Shown here: positions 32,460-44,695 of the stretch, piece by piece
How positions within the stretch are numbered: the first letter of the stretch is position 1
Layout: every line of letters begins with the position of its first letter
Source of the DNA: Ligula intestinalis
Lineage: Eukaryota; Platyhelminthes; Cestoda; Diphyllobothriidea; Diphyllobothriidae
DNA length: 64,000 nucleotides
NCBI GenBank assembly: GCA_036362985.1
Contig: JAYGXS010000010.1
Location: forward strand, 5,958,871 to 6,022,870
Direction of reading: 5' to 3'
Notes under the pieces: generated by a model
Seen by the model: the letters and a program-made list of their open reading frames with translations, nothing else
Told to the model about the DNA's origin: nothing
Databases searched by the model: none
Position numbers and translations under genes: made by a program

Positions 32460-32640
32460 AGGTGGGTGAAAGATCACCTAAAATCGCAAGAGACAAGATA
32501 TTTAGAAGAAATGCGAAAATTCCCATCAGAGAATTCAGAAGTCCAGTTTGGCGAGTATACGTGCACTTTCGACCAATTCTCGTCAGGCCTTACATTTATA
32601 TGAAAACTGGGTGCGAGAAGAAGAAGCATAGCATAAATCA
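32460..32640 (-). mobile_element. Solo PLE family B pLTR
   Basis: Reverse complement of the pLTR beside the endonucleases at 28.4 and 45.8 kb. Carries the best-preserved family-B hammerhead (32550-32589). Open frames on both strands here are incidental. Confidence 0.65.
32550..32589 (-). ncRNA. Hammerhead ribozyme, PLE family B, intact core
   Basis: GGC (32589-32587), CUGACGA, helix II GA..UC around AUUGG, GAAA, helix III GUGCACGUAUAC closed by A15.1-U16.1, C as cleavage residue (32553), GCC (32552-32550). Every core position matches the consensus, so this is the family-B copy most likely to cleave. Helix III is nearly palindromic and could pair within one molecule or between two. Confidence 0.8.
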
Positions 32641-33198
32641 TTTGGCTTAACTGAAATAAAACCAAAAGTATACCGCAATTTCGATGCTGCCACAAGTTAG
32701 CTTACCCATCGAAATACAGCGAAAGCAAAGTTGTTATTTTTAGCTGTTGGAGATTATTAAGACTCCAAGCCCTTTCTGTGAAGAAACGGTTGATTTATCA
32801 ATATTTTATTAGTAAACTGCAGAATATTTTCGGTAAATTGACGATTCCTTGCGTCCTACTGAAGCCAACTTGGGAAATTTTGCGCATGTTTCTAGGACAC
32901 TGAACATGTGAGCAAAAGCCATAGTGTCCGCTGGAACTTGAATCATGACTTTTACATTCACTAAAGCCAGTCGAGGTCAGGCGAACCTATATTGCTTTAA
33001 AAATATAATTTTAAAATTAGTGTTATTGGTTGCCTTAACATACTAGAATAAGTTCAGCGACGACACCCATGTTAACATTCAACAAGTCAAGTTAGCCGAA
33101 CGAAAATTTTCGATAAATAATCATCAGAGAGGGGGTAGAGTGAACAACAGTTTAAGCAACCAATCAATAATTATAAGGGAAAGGCGTTATCGGACCAG

Positions 33199-33324
33199 AT
33201 GGTCAGATTTTAGTCACAATTCTGGACCTGAGAGGAGAAGAAGGGGCGATATGCATCAATTGTCAGAGCCCTTTCCTCCCCGAACCACCTCACTCGTGTC
33301 CAAATTATGACTAAAATCTGACCT
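33199..33324. repeat. Hairpin with ~31-bp arms
   Basis: GGTCAGATTTTAGTCA at 33201-33216 is complemented near 33308-33323, with pairing extending outward. Loop about 60 nt. No family assignment. Confidence 0.7.
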
Positions 33325-33369
33325 TTTGATACATTTACACTTCTTCCACCCCCCCTTATTATAACTGAT

Positions 33370-34295
33370 TGGCTACTTAAATGTTTGAGAAGTCAATTTG
33401 ATAAACATACATTCATGAGGCCAAAACATTTGCCGGGGTAATAAAAACTGTACAGTTGGACATGGTATATAAGGGTAGTCCGATTACAATTTATCGTTTA
33501 CACGCCGACCGCATGGTGAGGTCGGCGTGTTGAGGTTCCTGTGTTAGGGGAGGGGGGAGTAGAAAGGGAAGGGAATTTGATAAGGTTGTGGGCGTTGATC
33601 AGAGGTCAGATGCATGGAGTGATAATAACTGCTATTTGCAAGAAGCGAACGACTGTCACTGGGGCGTGGCGGTGAAATTCGTTCGCCACCCGGCGTCAGG
33701 GTCGGCCACGAAGTGTAAGGGCTTGTATCAGCGTCTTTTGATAGCTCAGGACTGGATTCGCTAGCCGTATAGCCACTGATTCGGCTGTTGCTAGCACTTG
33801 TCGGCCTAGGCTCTTGTAAAAGTTAGGCGATGTCCGGTAGTCAATCTGAAAGGTTTTGTTATTATCGACTAAATGATTCGCATCGACAAGAGGTGCGATG
33901 AAGGCGTTTGCGATTGCATTCCTCAGGCATCTTCTGACCAGATCGCTTGTTGCATCACCTAAGAAAGGCAGTCTTATGAACACGTATTTCTTTTCTGCGG
34001 TTAAGGTAGCAGGCTTTATGGCGCGTTCGTCAATATTCCTGAGGATGAACCTTTCCGGAACAACGCCCGAAATCTAACCCATTACCCCCCCCCTACCCCT
34101 CCTCCCCTCCCTGGACGCACAAACCCCTACACGCCGACCTCGCCATGTGGGCGACGCGTAAACGATGAATTGTAATCAGATTTCCCTTATAAACCGTCTC
34201 CAACTGTACAATTTTAATTACCACCACACATTTTTTGGCCTGATAAAGATATGCTGACAACATATGCTCGCTAAGCTTGACTTTTTAAATACTAT
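33370..34295 (-). mobile_element. PLE family B-like mini-element with inverted pLTRs
   Basis: The terminal repeats at about 33380-33570 and 34085-34290 are reverse complements (CAATTTATCGTTTACACGCC against its partner; ACTGTACAGTTGGA; TATAAGGG). Between them a minus-strand frame gives LVDNNKTFQIDYRTSPNF and LATAESVAIRLANPVLS (33900-33740), the endonuclease C-terminus of family B. A damaged hammerhead (CUGAUAA ... CAUAUG CUC GCU) lies at 34237-34273 on the plus strand. Confidence 0.72.
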
Positions 34296-37200
34296 AATAA
34301 GTCTGTCTTAAAATAACTCATCTTACGACGCCTTCAATTTCGCCAGGCAGAACTACATATATGAGAGAATCAAAGACATAATGGTTCTTTTCCACCATCA
34401 TCTCGAGTAGTAAAGATGCCGAAAAATGCGTGACAGGGGAGTTATCGCATGAATAGCTATCAGCAGATGAATAATTAATAAGTCTAGACGTAGGTCAGGA
34501 GAACCAAAGTAAAACAGACAACACTTAAATGCATCCTTGTGTATAATTAGTTTCAACATTTGCTCAGTTGAGGAAAATGTACCCCAATGAGCAGTGGGGA
34601 CGCAGACAACCTGACGTATGTGTGCAACAAGACCATTCAACAGGCGGGTCTCTGCTCTCAAGCATTTTGAGTTGCGCCCTCTCGTTTATAGCTTACATTT
34701 TGATGTGTTGTATTTCGAATACCTACTTAACCAATGATAGCATTTTTGCCTAATATTTATTTTCAGAAAAAATGTAAAGGATGTCTCTGTCCAGTGGAAG
34801 TTAGTCATGCAGTCAGGCGTTTTGGTATATGAAGGGTCCCCAATAGCGAGCTAACAGAGAGCCGTAGGATAAGCATCTAAAAGCTGAACACTATCTGGAG
34901 CCAAAAGGTAGTGCAAAACACAGGAGAACAAATACCTGACAGCTCGACCATCGCTCTCGAAGAGGCCACGCGGTGGCTCCCGCGGGCTTAGAGACAAAAG
35001 AGGCTTTCGGAGAATCTACCCTCCGTCGCTCTCTCACCTCTCCAACATCCGAACTGGATGTCAGCACAAAATCGAGAAGACCAGTGAGGGCGCAGACGAC
35101 TGGCGCAACAAACATTCAACACGCGTACCAACAGAACACCTCGCTACGTAGGCTCCTGCCTGGTAGCGCCTTAAAGGTCCTGGTAAGAAGGAGCCATTAA
35201 ATCTGACTCTCAGCCTGCAGACAGCTACTACACACAAGAAGACACACTGGACCGACTTTGGTGTCCGAGTTAACCCTTCAGCTGTCCGTAACAGCCCACC
35301 GCCTAGCTGATCTGTCGCCTGAGATGGGCTGGGCAGAACAAATGACCAATGTTGGTGTAAATGTAAATACCAGAACTGACGGTTATCTTATGTCAACATA
35401 TAGGATGGTTATTGCCTCTAGAAGCTCGCACATGCATGAATTATGCCATCAAAATCTGCTGGGAATGCGCTCATTCCCACGAGCACTCATGTTACGAAAA
35501 GGTGGCTGAGTGCAAATCACGCCGCTGTCATTAAAGTGCGCGCTGTCGCTATCGATTTTTCGTCAAAGCTGATTGGTTTCCTATCGCTGACGCCTGCTCA
35601 TTGAGCGGGGTGAATAAATACCTCGCAGACGTTTTGTAAGAGAGACTTGCTTGACTTGCTCGGTGTAAATAAACTTCTCCTCGTGGTAGATTGTTTCCTC
35701 TTGCTCCCTATGGTACTGGTGGTAAAGACAACAGTTCGTCTCACTCAGAGCTCCTGCTAATGACAAGTACCAGGGCAGGTCGCGGGGGAATTATGCCATC
35801 AAAATCTTAAAAAAATCTCCAGCGGTTGGACAGGTGAACTGTGGTTTTTAATTTGGATCGCTCACGTAACTCTGAGGAGAGGGGAGAATGCTGTCATAAG
35901 TGTGCTTCCTTGGCAGTGAAAAACCGCTTTACTTTTTTTGAAATGTCGAAAGTCTGTGATTAGAAAGGCTAAGTAGCCTGCTGGTTTGCTAGGCTAATTT
36001 TAGAGGCAAGGTTTGGCAGAGAAGGCCGTAAGCTCCAAAGTTTGTAGTTTCCGTGAGGCTTTATTGGTACTTGTGTTGTTTCGAGTGAATCTAATAGATA
36101 CATGTGTGACATGTACTAGTTTATAAAGTGAAAAGTCGGAAATAGGACTGGCCGCTAAGTTCGCCAACCGGTAAAAATCCTTGCAAAAAGTGGATTGCGG
36201 AAACCAGTGCTTTACATTTTATGAATTCCACCCCTTGCTTGCAGGTGATCACAATAACTGAACACTCCATCAGAGTCGTAGGAAACCAAGTAAAACAATT
36301 GAAAATGCATTGCTTTTCTCGCAAAAATAACCGGTATAGCTTGTAAAGCTTGACCAACAGAAAGTAGAAATAATTGCTTTAGGCGAAATTGAAACGCGCT
36401 TTTTTAAAAAAAAACAAAAAATCCAAATAAAAAATATGGCTTTTTTGAAGATGGGTGCGTATATCAACCATAAATTTTCCGAAAAAATATATTGTGCCTG
36501 GCCATTGCTATTTTTGTTCTCCCCCAAGAAAGTCAAGAGTAATCTGCTTCATGATCGATCTTCTACGGAATACTTCATTTTATAAAAGTCCCTGTGTTGA
36601 ATTGGTTTGCATTTCAGAAGGGAATCAATGCTTTCACGCCCTTTTCAAAGGTAAAGTGAGCACAGTGCTGTTACTATGCTTTTTAGGAAGTTGCCATGTA
36701 CACTCCAGGGAATTATTCAAGGAAGAGTTAATCAGATTTGCCAGGTAAACGCAGCCTTAGGAATTTTGCAGATTTCTTTGTCAGGTTGGACGGTGTATCT
36801 CATGTTTTGGCTCCAAAAAATAGAGGGAATGCAACAGAGAGTTGTGCAAGGTGCTCTGCACAGAGAAATGGAAAACATAAGGAGCTAAGAAGGCATTCAT
36901 CAAAAGAAAAACAAGATACTTTTAGCTTACTAGATGTTCCATATGAAAGTGATTTCTAACGTTACCAAACTGACATATCCTAGATGTCGTAGATGTCAGG
37001 TTTTCGAGGAAATTTGAATAAGCTTGGTAACAGAAAACCGCGTAGAAAGCCAACTTTTTAAAATATGGTGTAACACCTTAAACAAACGCTCGCCAGTGAT
37101 GCAGATTTATAAAGAATGCCAAGGAATGCATACTACAGCTACCTGAAAGCCATTGATCCGGGTACAATAATGAAAGGCTCGAAACTTGCGACAAAGCTCT

Positions 37201-38949
37201 CTTTCTTTAAGTTTAAGGTTTTAATACGCAATTAGAAGACAGGCCAGTCAGTGATTTATCTGCGATTCGTCTGGTCCTATTCAAACGACGTCAGGCTAAA
37301 AATAATAAGCGTCGGTTCGTGCCTTTTGTTCTTATCAGCCGTTTCTGTCTCACTTGTCAGTTAGCACCCTACTACACGTGAGCATCGAGCCATTTGTTCG
37401 ATTTTGTTACAATCTGGCACATTGTGCAAGGACTAAGCCATGTGAGATATTTCTCCCAATCGTCGCACGAAATAGCAGACAGGATTTGAACGTGAAGGGG
37501 TGCATCGAGGGAGGTCAACATCGGGGTCTTCAAACTCGCAGACTTGCAGCATACGTTTCACTATAATTTATCAGAGGTGTTGAATGTGCTCAAAGTTATG
37601 GTTTCGAAGGTTGATGATTTTCGGTAAACATCGATCCTCGTGGCCAAGATTATCTCGCTGATATGTTTGGCTGGAAAACTTGGCGTCAATGACACCATCT
37701 CGAACCCGAAATTCGAGCAAAAAGGAGCCTCGGACGACGAGCAGCTCCATTATCGAGCATTTTAGGTAATGAGCGAGCCCCTAACGGACATTTTGTTTTG
37801 CTTGATGAGCTTCCGCTCAGTTAACGAGTAATCACAGCCAATCAGTGAACTGCTGCAGTTTGATTGGCTGTGTAAATTTAAACATGAGGCCAACCATGGC
37901 AAACTGTGTGAAGTCGGTGCAAACAAACGAGCGTTTCAGATGACGAACTCGATAACAGAACTGATTAAACTGAATAATTAAGGTTCCACTGTAGTTCCTT
38001 CGGTTTTTTGAAAAGCTGGTCAATATTCAGCAGACCAGGAGGTGTTTATTTATAGCAGCCAGTGATTTTGACCCTGTTCCGGGAAGTGCTGGTTCTGGTT
38101 TGTCACTAGTCTCAAAGTGCGGATAGAGTGCGGTAAATGCTGCACAGGCCTGCTACCGCTACAAGTTACTTTAAGCGTGCAAGACCGCCTTGCGTGAAGG
38201 TCATACTGACCAAAAACCAACTCCTAATGATGTAAATGCCTACTTTGGTGTGATGGCTGTATAATAGTTGATTGGTATTTGATTGTGCAGTTGTATGCAT
38301 GAGGCCAGTCATGCTTTAGTACTTCAATCGAAACGCTCAATTGCAAATATGAAAGTTTTCATCGGTAAAAGTCCAGCTGAGAACCGCGGGGCAAGGTTGT
38401 GGTGAATGCAACTCGGTTATTTAAAAAAGATGCGTATTCTCTTGACATTCTGGTCTCGAACTAGACCTTATGACCAAGTACAGCACCAGAAGAATATGCT
38501 GGATTGGTTGAGAAAACAGAAAACATTCGAAAAATATGGTATGGTCTCCGTTTGGGATGTGTCTCATTTTCGTGCAGAATAACGCATTTATGTCACCATC
38601 TATGTCCCCAACGCCACGAAACATTATCGGTGACTGCTATTTCCGTGGCCTAGTCAGAGAAAAAGAACCTGGTTGCATACTTTAGCTTTGATTACCAGAT
38701 TGTCATACAAACTACCAAGAAAATGCAACCCCCCCTTGAACTATATTATACGGGACCGTGAAAAAGTGTGATGATTGAAAAATATATCTAAAAAGATAAA
38801 TTAAAATAAAAATTCAATAACTATAAAAACCAGTCAAGTATTGCTTTTTGTTCTCTGTATTTATCCATATAATATACTGATACTAGGCTTTACGAGAGAC
38901 AAAAATAAATCAGAAAGCTCAATTCCATACCAATCAGGAAGGATTCGAA
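34296..38949. other. Long unassigned stretch
   Basis: 4.6 kb with only short frames. 34890-35260 is G+C-richer and shares the short motif CTGACTCTCAG with 39800-39830, perhaps an old LTR. 36400-36960 has overlapping frames of 70-97 codons without any recognisable motif. No RNA gene or clear repeat found. Confidence 0.35.
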
Positions 38950-38973
38950 GGCAGGCCGGATTTCCGGCCTGCC
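38950..38973. repeat. Perfect 10-bp hairpin
   Basis: GGCAGGCCGG, loop ATTT, CCGGCCTGCC. Confidence 0.9.
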
Positions 38974-40276
38974 GTTTATGAACAATTACAATGCTCTTCC
39001 GCTCCCTATTCAGTACTGTGAATGCATGCTTAAACTAATTTTGCGTTAGCAAACATAATGCTTACTGTCCGTAATAGGGAAAGGAATAAGCTGGCAACTT
39101 TTGCTTGCATCGACTTGAAGGTGCACGACCAAGCCATCCTGGTCCGCAGATAAAATGCACGCATAAATGTGGAATGTGCATATTTTGTTTTTTTGGGTAT
39201 GTTTGCATAGTGAATGTAGTATTTACATACTGTTGTCTCTCTACGTTTGTTAATTTCTTCTCTGGTTGCCTCTGATGACGAAAGCTTAACTAAAGAATAC
39301 CAAATAGTGGTTTTTTGGTTCGTTTTAATCAAACGAGAAGGTTAAAACACATGTTATCGAAAAAATGCTCAAAATGTTTCAGTTTTAAACCTGCGATTTT
39401 TCTTGGTAGTTTCAAGTTTTTATGGCTTTGCACCCAGTCGGCTTTTAGATCATCTGCCTGATAAATTATACAGTACAGTTTCCAACAAGTCACAGCAAAC
39501 GCTGAAACAAGCCAAAGCAGACATTAAGGCAAGCTGGGCAAGCTGCACGAAGGCTGCAGCAAGCTGAAGCAACGCAACGAACTACTGCAGATGAAAAAAA
39601 AGAGTGAGAAGAGACTCGCAAAGAATCTTCCCACTCGCTCGCCTCTCCCGCCACCGTTTCTGGTGTAAAAACAAAATTATAAGCCACGGGATGCGAAGGA
39701 GTGTAAGAAGCTGGCGTGATTATCACTCAACACGCACACACTTGACTAAGCACATCTAGCTAGGTAGTCTTCCGCATGCGCGGGATCGCTATAAATGCCT
39801 CTCCAGCCTGACTCTCAGTCCTCCATCTTTTCACATATGCACACACAAATACCCACGTACTAGAGAAGCTGAAAAATAGGAGGCCCAAGTTGTCCCGTCT
39901 GTTAGCCAACCCTCAAAGCCACGGCTTTAAGCGCACTAAGATAGATTTAAGCGCATGAGTTTGATTATAGTGAGGAGAGCAGCGCGCTGAGGGCCGACCT
40001 CACTCTCTCCCCCACCGTCTAGCAACCGCCTTGCTACTTGGGCGCCTGAGGTGGGGCCTTAAATCCAGTGTAAGCACGAACGCATGCACTGACATGGAAA
40101 AGGAACCGAGAGAAAGTGCCAGTGCCTACCAGGCTGCGGAAACTATAGTTTACTGACGTCCGGCATTGAATATGCATACCGGCGTTGAATCTCAGAAGGG
40201 TGAGAACAGCCGTGTACAAGATATAGGCAAATAGTACCACCAGCAAAGACTAGAAAGATTGGCTTGTACGCCGTGG
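38974..40276. other. Unassigned stretch, partly G+C-rich
   Basis: A TATAAAT at 39791-39797 precedes CTGACTCTCAG. It looks like an LTR promoter but no terminal repeats were located. Confidence 0.3.
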
Positions 40277-40350
40277 TCATCCTGTGACATTCGAACCTGC
40301 TACCTGTTGATCAGAAGTCGAACGCCTTAACCATTGAGCCACGGTCTCGC
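40277..40350 (-). repeat. tRNA-like sequence, SINE head or tRNA pseudogene
   Basis: On the minus strand: A box GTGGCTCAATGGTTAAGG, an anticodon-loop-like CTTCTGA (TCT, Arg if real) and B box GGTTCGAATGTC. The outer arms do not pair as an acceptor stem, so a working tRNA is unlikely. No hammerhead tail follows. Confidence 0.5.
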
Positions 40351-40399
40351 TGTCTTGCTGGCATAGATCAGAAATAGTAGGGGTTGCCAATAGGTCATC

Positions 40400-40670
40400 T
40401 TCATCTTGCCAATGCAAATGAAAATTCGAGTCCCAGGAAGTAATCGAGAAGAAGACTCGACAATTATTTTATTCGCCTGACGTTTCGACATCCATCGCGG
40501 ATTCATCATCAGAGACACTAGCAGAAAACAAAGTAGGAGCAGAAGATCAAAAAATGACAACAGAGGCCGTCGCATCGGCAGAAACTGCGGCACCAGAAGC
40601 AGCAACAGCAGCAGCAGATGCGGAGGCAGCATCAGCAACAGAGGACGTTGCGAGAGAGGCAACAGTGTAG
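40400..40670 (-). mobile_element. PLE family A 3' tail
   Basis: Same tail as 2260-2420: low-complexity GCA/GCT-rich sequence, then the hammerhead at 40475-40516, then a CTCGATTACTTCCTGGGACT end. No endonuclease retained. Confidence 0.65.
40475..40516 (-). ncRNA. Minimal hammerhead ribozyme of PLE family A
   Basis: GUCU (40516-40513), CUGAUGA, helix II AUCC/GGAU around GCGAU with GA/UC below, GAAAC, GUC, AGGC. Core complete. Differs from 2354-2395 in helix II (CG pair to wobble) but keeps pairing. Confidence 0.78.
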
Positions 40671-41469
40671 TGGTCGTATCTGTCCGACGCCCTCCTAACT
40701 CTTGATGCCACAGACAAGGTCACTCAGAGCATACGACCTCGCGCGCAAGCAGCTTTACCACGTGCCTCGGGGCATGCCCAAACGGACGGGCACCGCCACG
40801 GCTGCCAGACGCACCTGACGCGCACCCAAACACACGCACCAAGTTTCCCCCATTCTGGACTCAACAAACAGTGGGGTGACCTCAATCCATCCAGTGAGAT
40901 TCCCGCTTGAGTAGACTGAACTCATTTCGTAAGTTGGCCTCAATCCGTGGGACACAGACAACAATGTGGCGTCTGCCTTCAAGCCTCACTCCAGACCTGA
41001 CTTGATTTGGATGAATCCGCAACAGAGATGCAGACGCTACCGAGCTGCAGACCAGACCAAGGTGCAGATGCTACCGAGGTTCAGACAAGCTCGAGGTGCA
41101 GACACTACCGAGCTGCAAATCAAGATGGTATGCAGACTAATTCACGGCGCTGAATGACGCTGGAGAAGACGGTAAGGCTCCGTGGCCGACGGTTGTGGAG
41201 AAGGTCCAACCATTTATATCTGCCATGAGATCATTGACGTGAGCAGAAAGGCACTACAGTAAGGCAGATGATTACCAGGACTACAGGAGGCCAATTAAGA
41301 CTAGACTTTTGCTAGACAAGTCAACCTTGTAACAGTGGGAGTTGGTAAGATGACCGAGGACGTCGTTCAGTCAGACAGACATCCCAAAGTCACGCCAGAA
41401 CATGGCGCGCGAACAGGCCAGTCCGGTGCATACAGAACGGGCCAAGTCACGCGACCTTTAAAGAGCAAA
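40671..41469. other. Unassigned G+C-rich stretch
   Basis: Contains a locally repeated GCAGACGCTACCGAGCTGCA-like unit at about 41027-41120 (three diverged copies). No gene recognised. Confidence 0.4.
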
Positions 41470-41860
41470 CATTAGGCCAGGACGAAGGAGGCACGCACGA
41501 GCGAAACTGCCCCGGAGCCGAGTTGCTGCTTTAGTGAGGTCACGCTGAGGACAGATGCACAGGCGCGCGTTAGGGAGCGTGCGCACGGCCACTCATTGAG
41601 AGCCAATGGGGAGCAATGAATACTGTCCCTTAAATAGCGAGGCTGCGAGCAGAACGGGACACTGTTGCCCTAGACGAGAGACTGCTGCTGAGACTAGACC
41701 GACTACAGAACACAAGCTTCTGGACTTACAGGAACAGAGCTGATGTACTAGTACAACTGACAGTAAAGTACTAGCTGTTAGCCTTCTCTGCCTTCTGTTT
41801 CTAACACGAAACTGGGGAACATAACCAGTGTTGACACAGGAACACACTAGGTTATAGCAG
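41470..41860 (-). repeat. G+C-rich LTR-like repeat, inverted partner of 6880-7330
   Basis: Reverse complement of 6880-7330 in the same block order. It abuts the hammerhead-like block at 41860-41902, which is on the opposite strand. Confidence 0.55.
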
Positions 41861-41902
41861 TCTCTGATGACGAATCCACGAAAGTGTGTCGTGACGCCAA
41901 GC
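41860..41902 (+). ncRNA. Degenerate minimal hammerhead, PLE family A type
   Basis: GUCU, intact CUGAUGA, CGAAUCC then a rearranged helix II, GUGAC in place of GAAAC, GCC in place of GUC. Homology to 2354-2395 continues downstream (GCGAATA, ACCAGCG). Confidence 0.5.
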
Positions 41903-42037
41903 GAATATATGTATTGCACCAGCGATCGATACATATTCTTTTCAATATTTGGAGTGCTCTTCCATCTTCGCGGCGTGCCCTGAACTTCATCTTTGAGCCT
42001 CGTCAACAGCCGCATTGTGGGACCTGGATTTATGTGT

Positions 42038-42090
42038 CTTTGGCTGATAAGGACCTTAAGGCTAGAAATGGCCATTCTACTCTTTTCTGT
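42038..42090 (+). ncRNA. Hammerhead relic of the SINE type
   Basis: UUUGG, CUGAUAA (G8 to A), helix II with CC/GG around UUAA, GAAA, UGGCCA, UU, then CUACUC in place of a full helix I partner. The tRNA head is not visible, so this is a 3' fragment (copy 5). Confidence 0.5.
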
Positions 42091-42904
42091 CTTTTTCGGT
42101 TATAGATATCTGCCTACACTGCTAGTCGCAGTACGGCTCTAAAGTAAATCCCAAGGCATAGCGTGAAAAGTGGGCTCCGTTCGTGATCGAGGTTTGATAA
42201 TCAACAAATGCCTCTACACTTTTATTTTTTGTTGATAGTGTGTACTAATCCTTACAACGTAGAAAACCATTAAATAGCGTACACTGTTCAAATTCTTGCC
42301 ACGTATACTGCTGGAATGACGTACTTACGTAATTCTTAAACAAATATCAGTCATCATTTTATCTTTCCACAAATAAATAGCCAAATGAGCAGGAATTCCT
42401 GGATAATTTGATAAAAAAAGCCTTATCTATTCCAGATTAGCTATTTAAAAGCTAGTCCACTAAAAACTGATTGATATGAACCCGTTTAATCGTGAAAATA
42501 TCTAGGAACCATTAAGGTGCTTTTACTATTTAAAATGTTATGTTATTTCCGCTATAAATATTCAATTTATTTATTTATGATAGCTGAAATATTATCTTTT
42601 ATGTTTTATTGCGAAAAAAGTTGTAAATTATATATTGGACTACACTTCGAGTAACTGCATGGGAATCGATGCTTAGTTTCGTCAAATGCAGTAAGAACTT
42701 CCAGATTTCGATTTCGGTTAGGAGGATCTATTAATAAAGGTACAAGATGAATCATCATTAAACATATTTTGGTCACGCCACAATTCTGACTTTGGATTGC
42801 ACGTTTTCGGTCCCACACAAAATGTGAAAAAGGTGTAAGCACTCCTAAATTAGTCTGCATTTATCCATCGAGTTCTGATAAATCAAAAGATTTAAAGTTA
42901 TTAA
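42091..42904. other. Unassigned A+T-rich stretch
   Basis: May hold fragments of the A+T-rich repeat family but not clearly. No gene. Confidence 0.3.
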
Positions 42905-43271
42905 AGAATCCACGTTCAAACCCGATTATCAAAATGCAGGTTTCTTGAATTTTCCGAATAACTGAAATGGTGTTTAGGCAGTCATCTACTTCAACTTACC
43001 TGTGGTCCAAATTAACATTCTGGAGTTAGATTAATAAAGTCCATGGTGTAAAGCGCCGCGCACGCCTTCAATTTTCATGCAGAACAACCTGCTCCCAGTG
43101 GCTGCGGAAAGCAACTTTGACTACATTTTTCCATTTTGCACTTACTTCTAAAATGTTTCATCTATGTCTATCCTATTTCCTCGCCTAATTAAACTCTATA
43201 ACCACCGTTTTTGCAGAACAAAATGCTGGGACTAGGGGTATATGAGTGGGGCTACATAAACTACTTTTACC
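42905..43271 (-). mobile_element. MITE of the ~570-bp family, left end missing (copy 5)
   Basis: Matches 8660-9020 closely (ACCCGATTATCAAAATGCAG, GCGCCGCGCACGCCTTCAA, GACTACATTTTTCCA) and ends in GAGTGGGGCTACATAAACTA. Confidence 0.75.
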
Positions 43272-43960
43272 AAATGAAGTTCTATGTTAAAATATATTTT
43301 TTCGCATTTAGATTAACTGCTGTTTTAAATTCAAATATATTTTGTCGAAAGTGTGCACAAGTCGGTTCTTTTTTATGCACAGTTGGCGGAAAGTAAGTCC
43401 TTTTTAAATTTTATAGTCAAGAAACGAATGCCTTTCGCGTTAAGAATACATTCTACATTGCCGAATAAGGCTGAAAGCTGACCGTTACACAATGATTAGG
43501 GGTTTCCAAAATACATGTTATACGTTAATACTGTCTACAGAAACTTGCAAATTCCACTACTCTATGAGGCGAAGTTCACAATGTTCTCACAGTATTTTGC
43601 ATGGGTGTGAAAAGCATTGTATACTTTTCAACTTACATTAACATATTGACGGGTATGATGCACTGCAAAAAACAATTCATGGATTTGAATAATCTCATAA
43701 TAAGACACTTTTTAAAGTAAAAGATACTCATTCCACGGGGATAAAAGTTTAAGAATACAAGCAGGAATATTTCGTATGTTTAAAAAAATAAAATACTATT
43801 AGATTTAAAAGTGTACTGACAATTAATTTAGAAAAATGTATGCAAATTAAGTTGCATACCCTATGTAAGCAGTCGCAAAGAAGCTCATTTTAAAAGCCGG
43901 CGTTCTGACGTGAATAAAATTGTTTGAGATTAAAAAAGTAAAATATCCATACTAGCGACT
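43272..43960. mobile_element. Probable diverged foldback copy (4)
   Basis: TTAACTGCTGTTTTAAATTC-to-GTAAGTCCTTTTTAAATT resembles the left arm of the foldback family. Pieces near 43840-43910 resemble the right arm. Boundaries uncertain. Confidence 0.4.
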
Positions 43961-44099
43961 CTCATGTTTTCAATCAAAAACGCATTTTAAAATTTTGATC
44001 GGCAGTTTATGTGGTAAGAAATCTACTCTAAGTATTACATAATTGTTTTGTGAATGAAAGAGAACGTTCGCGTTCCAGATATTTGCATGGATAACCGAG

Positions 44100-44400
44100 A
44101 AAGAGGATCGAACAATGGAACGATTTGTTGGTTGTTCTGAGCTTTCAGAATCTCCTACTGGCGCAGACTTACATTGTCCGCAGTGGACAATCTGCGCCAC
44201 ACACCAGACAATTACTGATTTTGTACTTGTGCAAACTTTGGTTTCGTTAACTTGCTTTAATCAGCCCCCCATTCGTTTCTGGTTTCTATCTCTGACGATG
44301 GACTCAAGTGGATATCCGAAAGCTCAGACTAACAAACAATCTGTTCCGGTGTTCGACCATCTTTACACTTTAACGACGACTTTTATGCAAAGCAGTTAAT
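44100..44400 (+). mobile_element. PLE 3' tail with hammerhead
   Basis: The open frame ending LTMDSSGYPKAQTNKQSVPV reads through a hammerhead (44289-44328), as in other PLEs where the C-terminal coding region overlaps the ribozyme. No endonuclease motif retained. Confidence 0.5.
44289..44328 (+). ncRNA. Minimal hammerhead ribozyme with swapped helix III pair
   Basis: UCU, CUGACGA, helix II GGA/UCC, GAAAG, CUC, AGA. Helix I is UCU/AGA. Helix III is A-U plus G-C, where the other family-A copies have A-U plus C-G. Core complete. Confidence 0.72.
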
Positions 44401-44695
44401 CGTTCAAAAGGTATTCAGCTGAAGGAAAGCATAAGGCTGGAAAGTATTCACTGAAAAAGTTAAATTATCAGACAATTCTAAGTTGGTATATTAAAAATTA
44501 GGAAAAGACCGATTTAATTAAACTCTGTTCAGTGCATTTAAACTAACGACACATGCTAGCCTACAACATGGCTTTTGGGAAATTAAGCAACTTATGGCTT
44601 CACAAAATCATTAGTAATCAGCCTGCAGAAGACCATATAAGTTTACGTCAATATTTGCGTTGGTACTCCCTAGCTAGAGGTAGATAACCGCGTGT
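44401..44695. other. Unassigned stretch
   Basis: No supported feature. Confidence 0.3.

Noticed and set aside
34890..35260. LTR retrotransposon promoter region
   Set aside because: Shares only an 11-base motif with 39800-39830. No terminal repeats, primer-binding site or gag/pol found.
36121..36959. Cluster of overlapping 70-97 codon frames as a gene
   Set aside because: Frames on both strands overlap, none has a recognisable motif or consistent splice sites.
40277..40350. tRNA-Arg gene
   Set aside because: Internal promoter boxes and anticodon loop are tRNA-like, but the acceptor arms do not pair, so it is listed as a SINE head or pseudogene.
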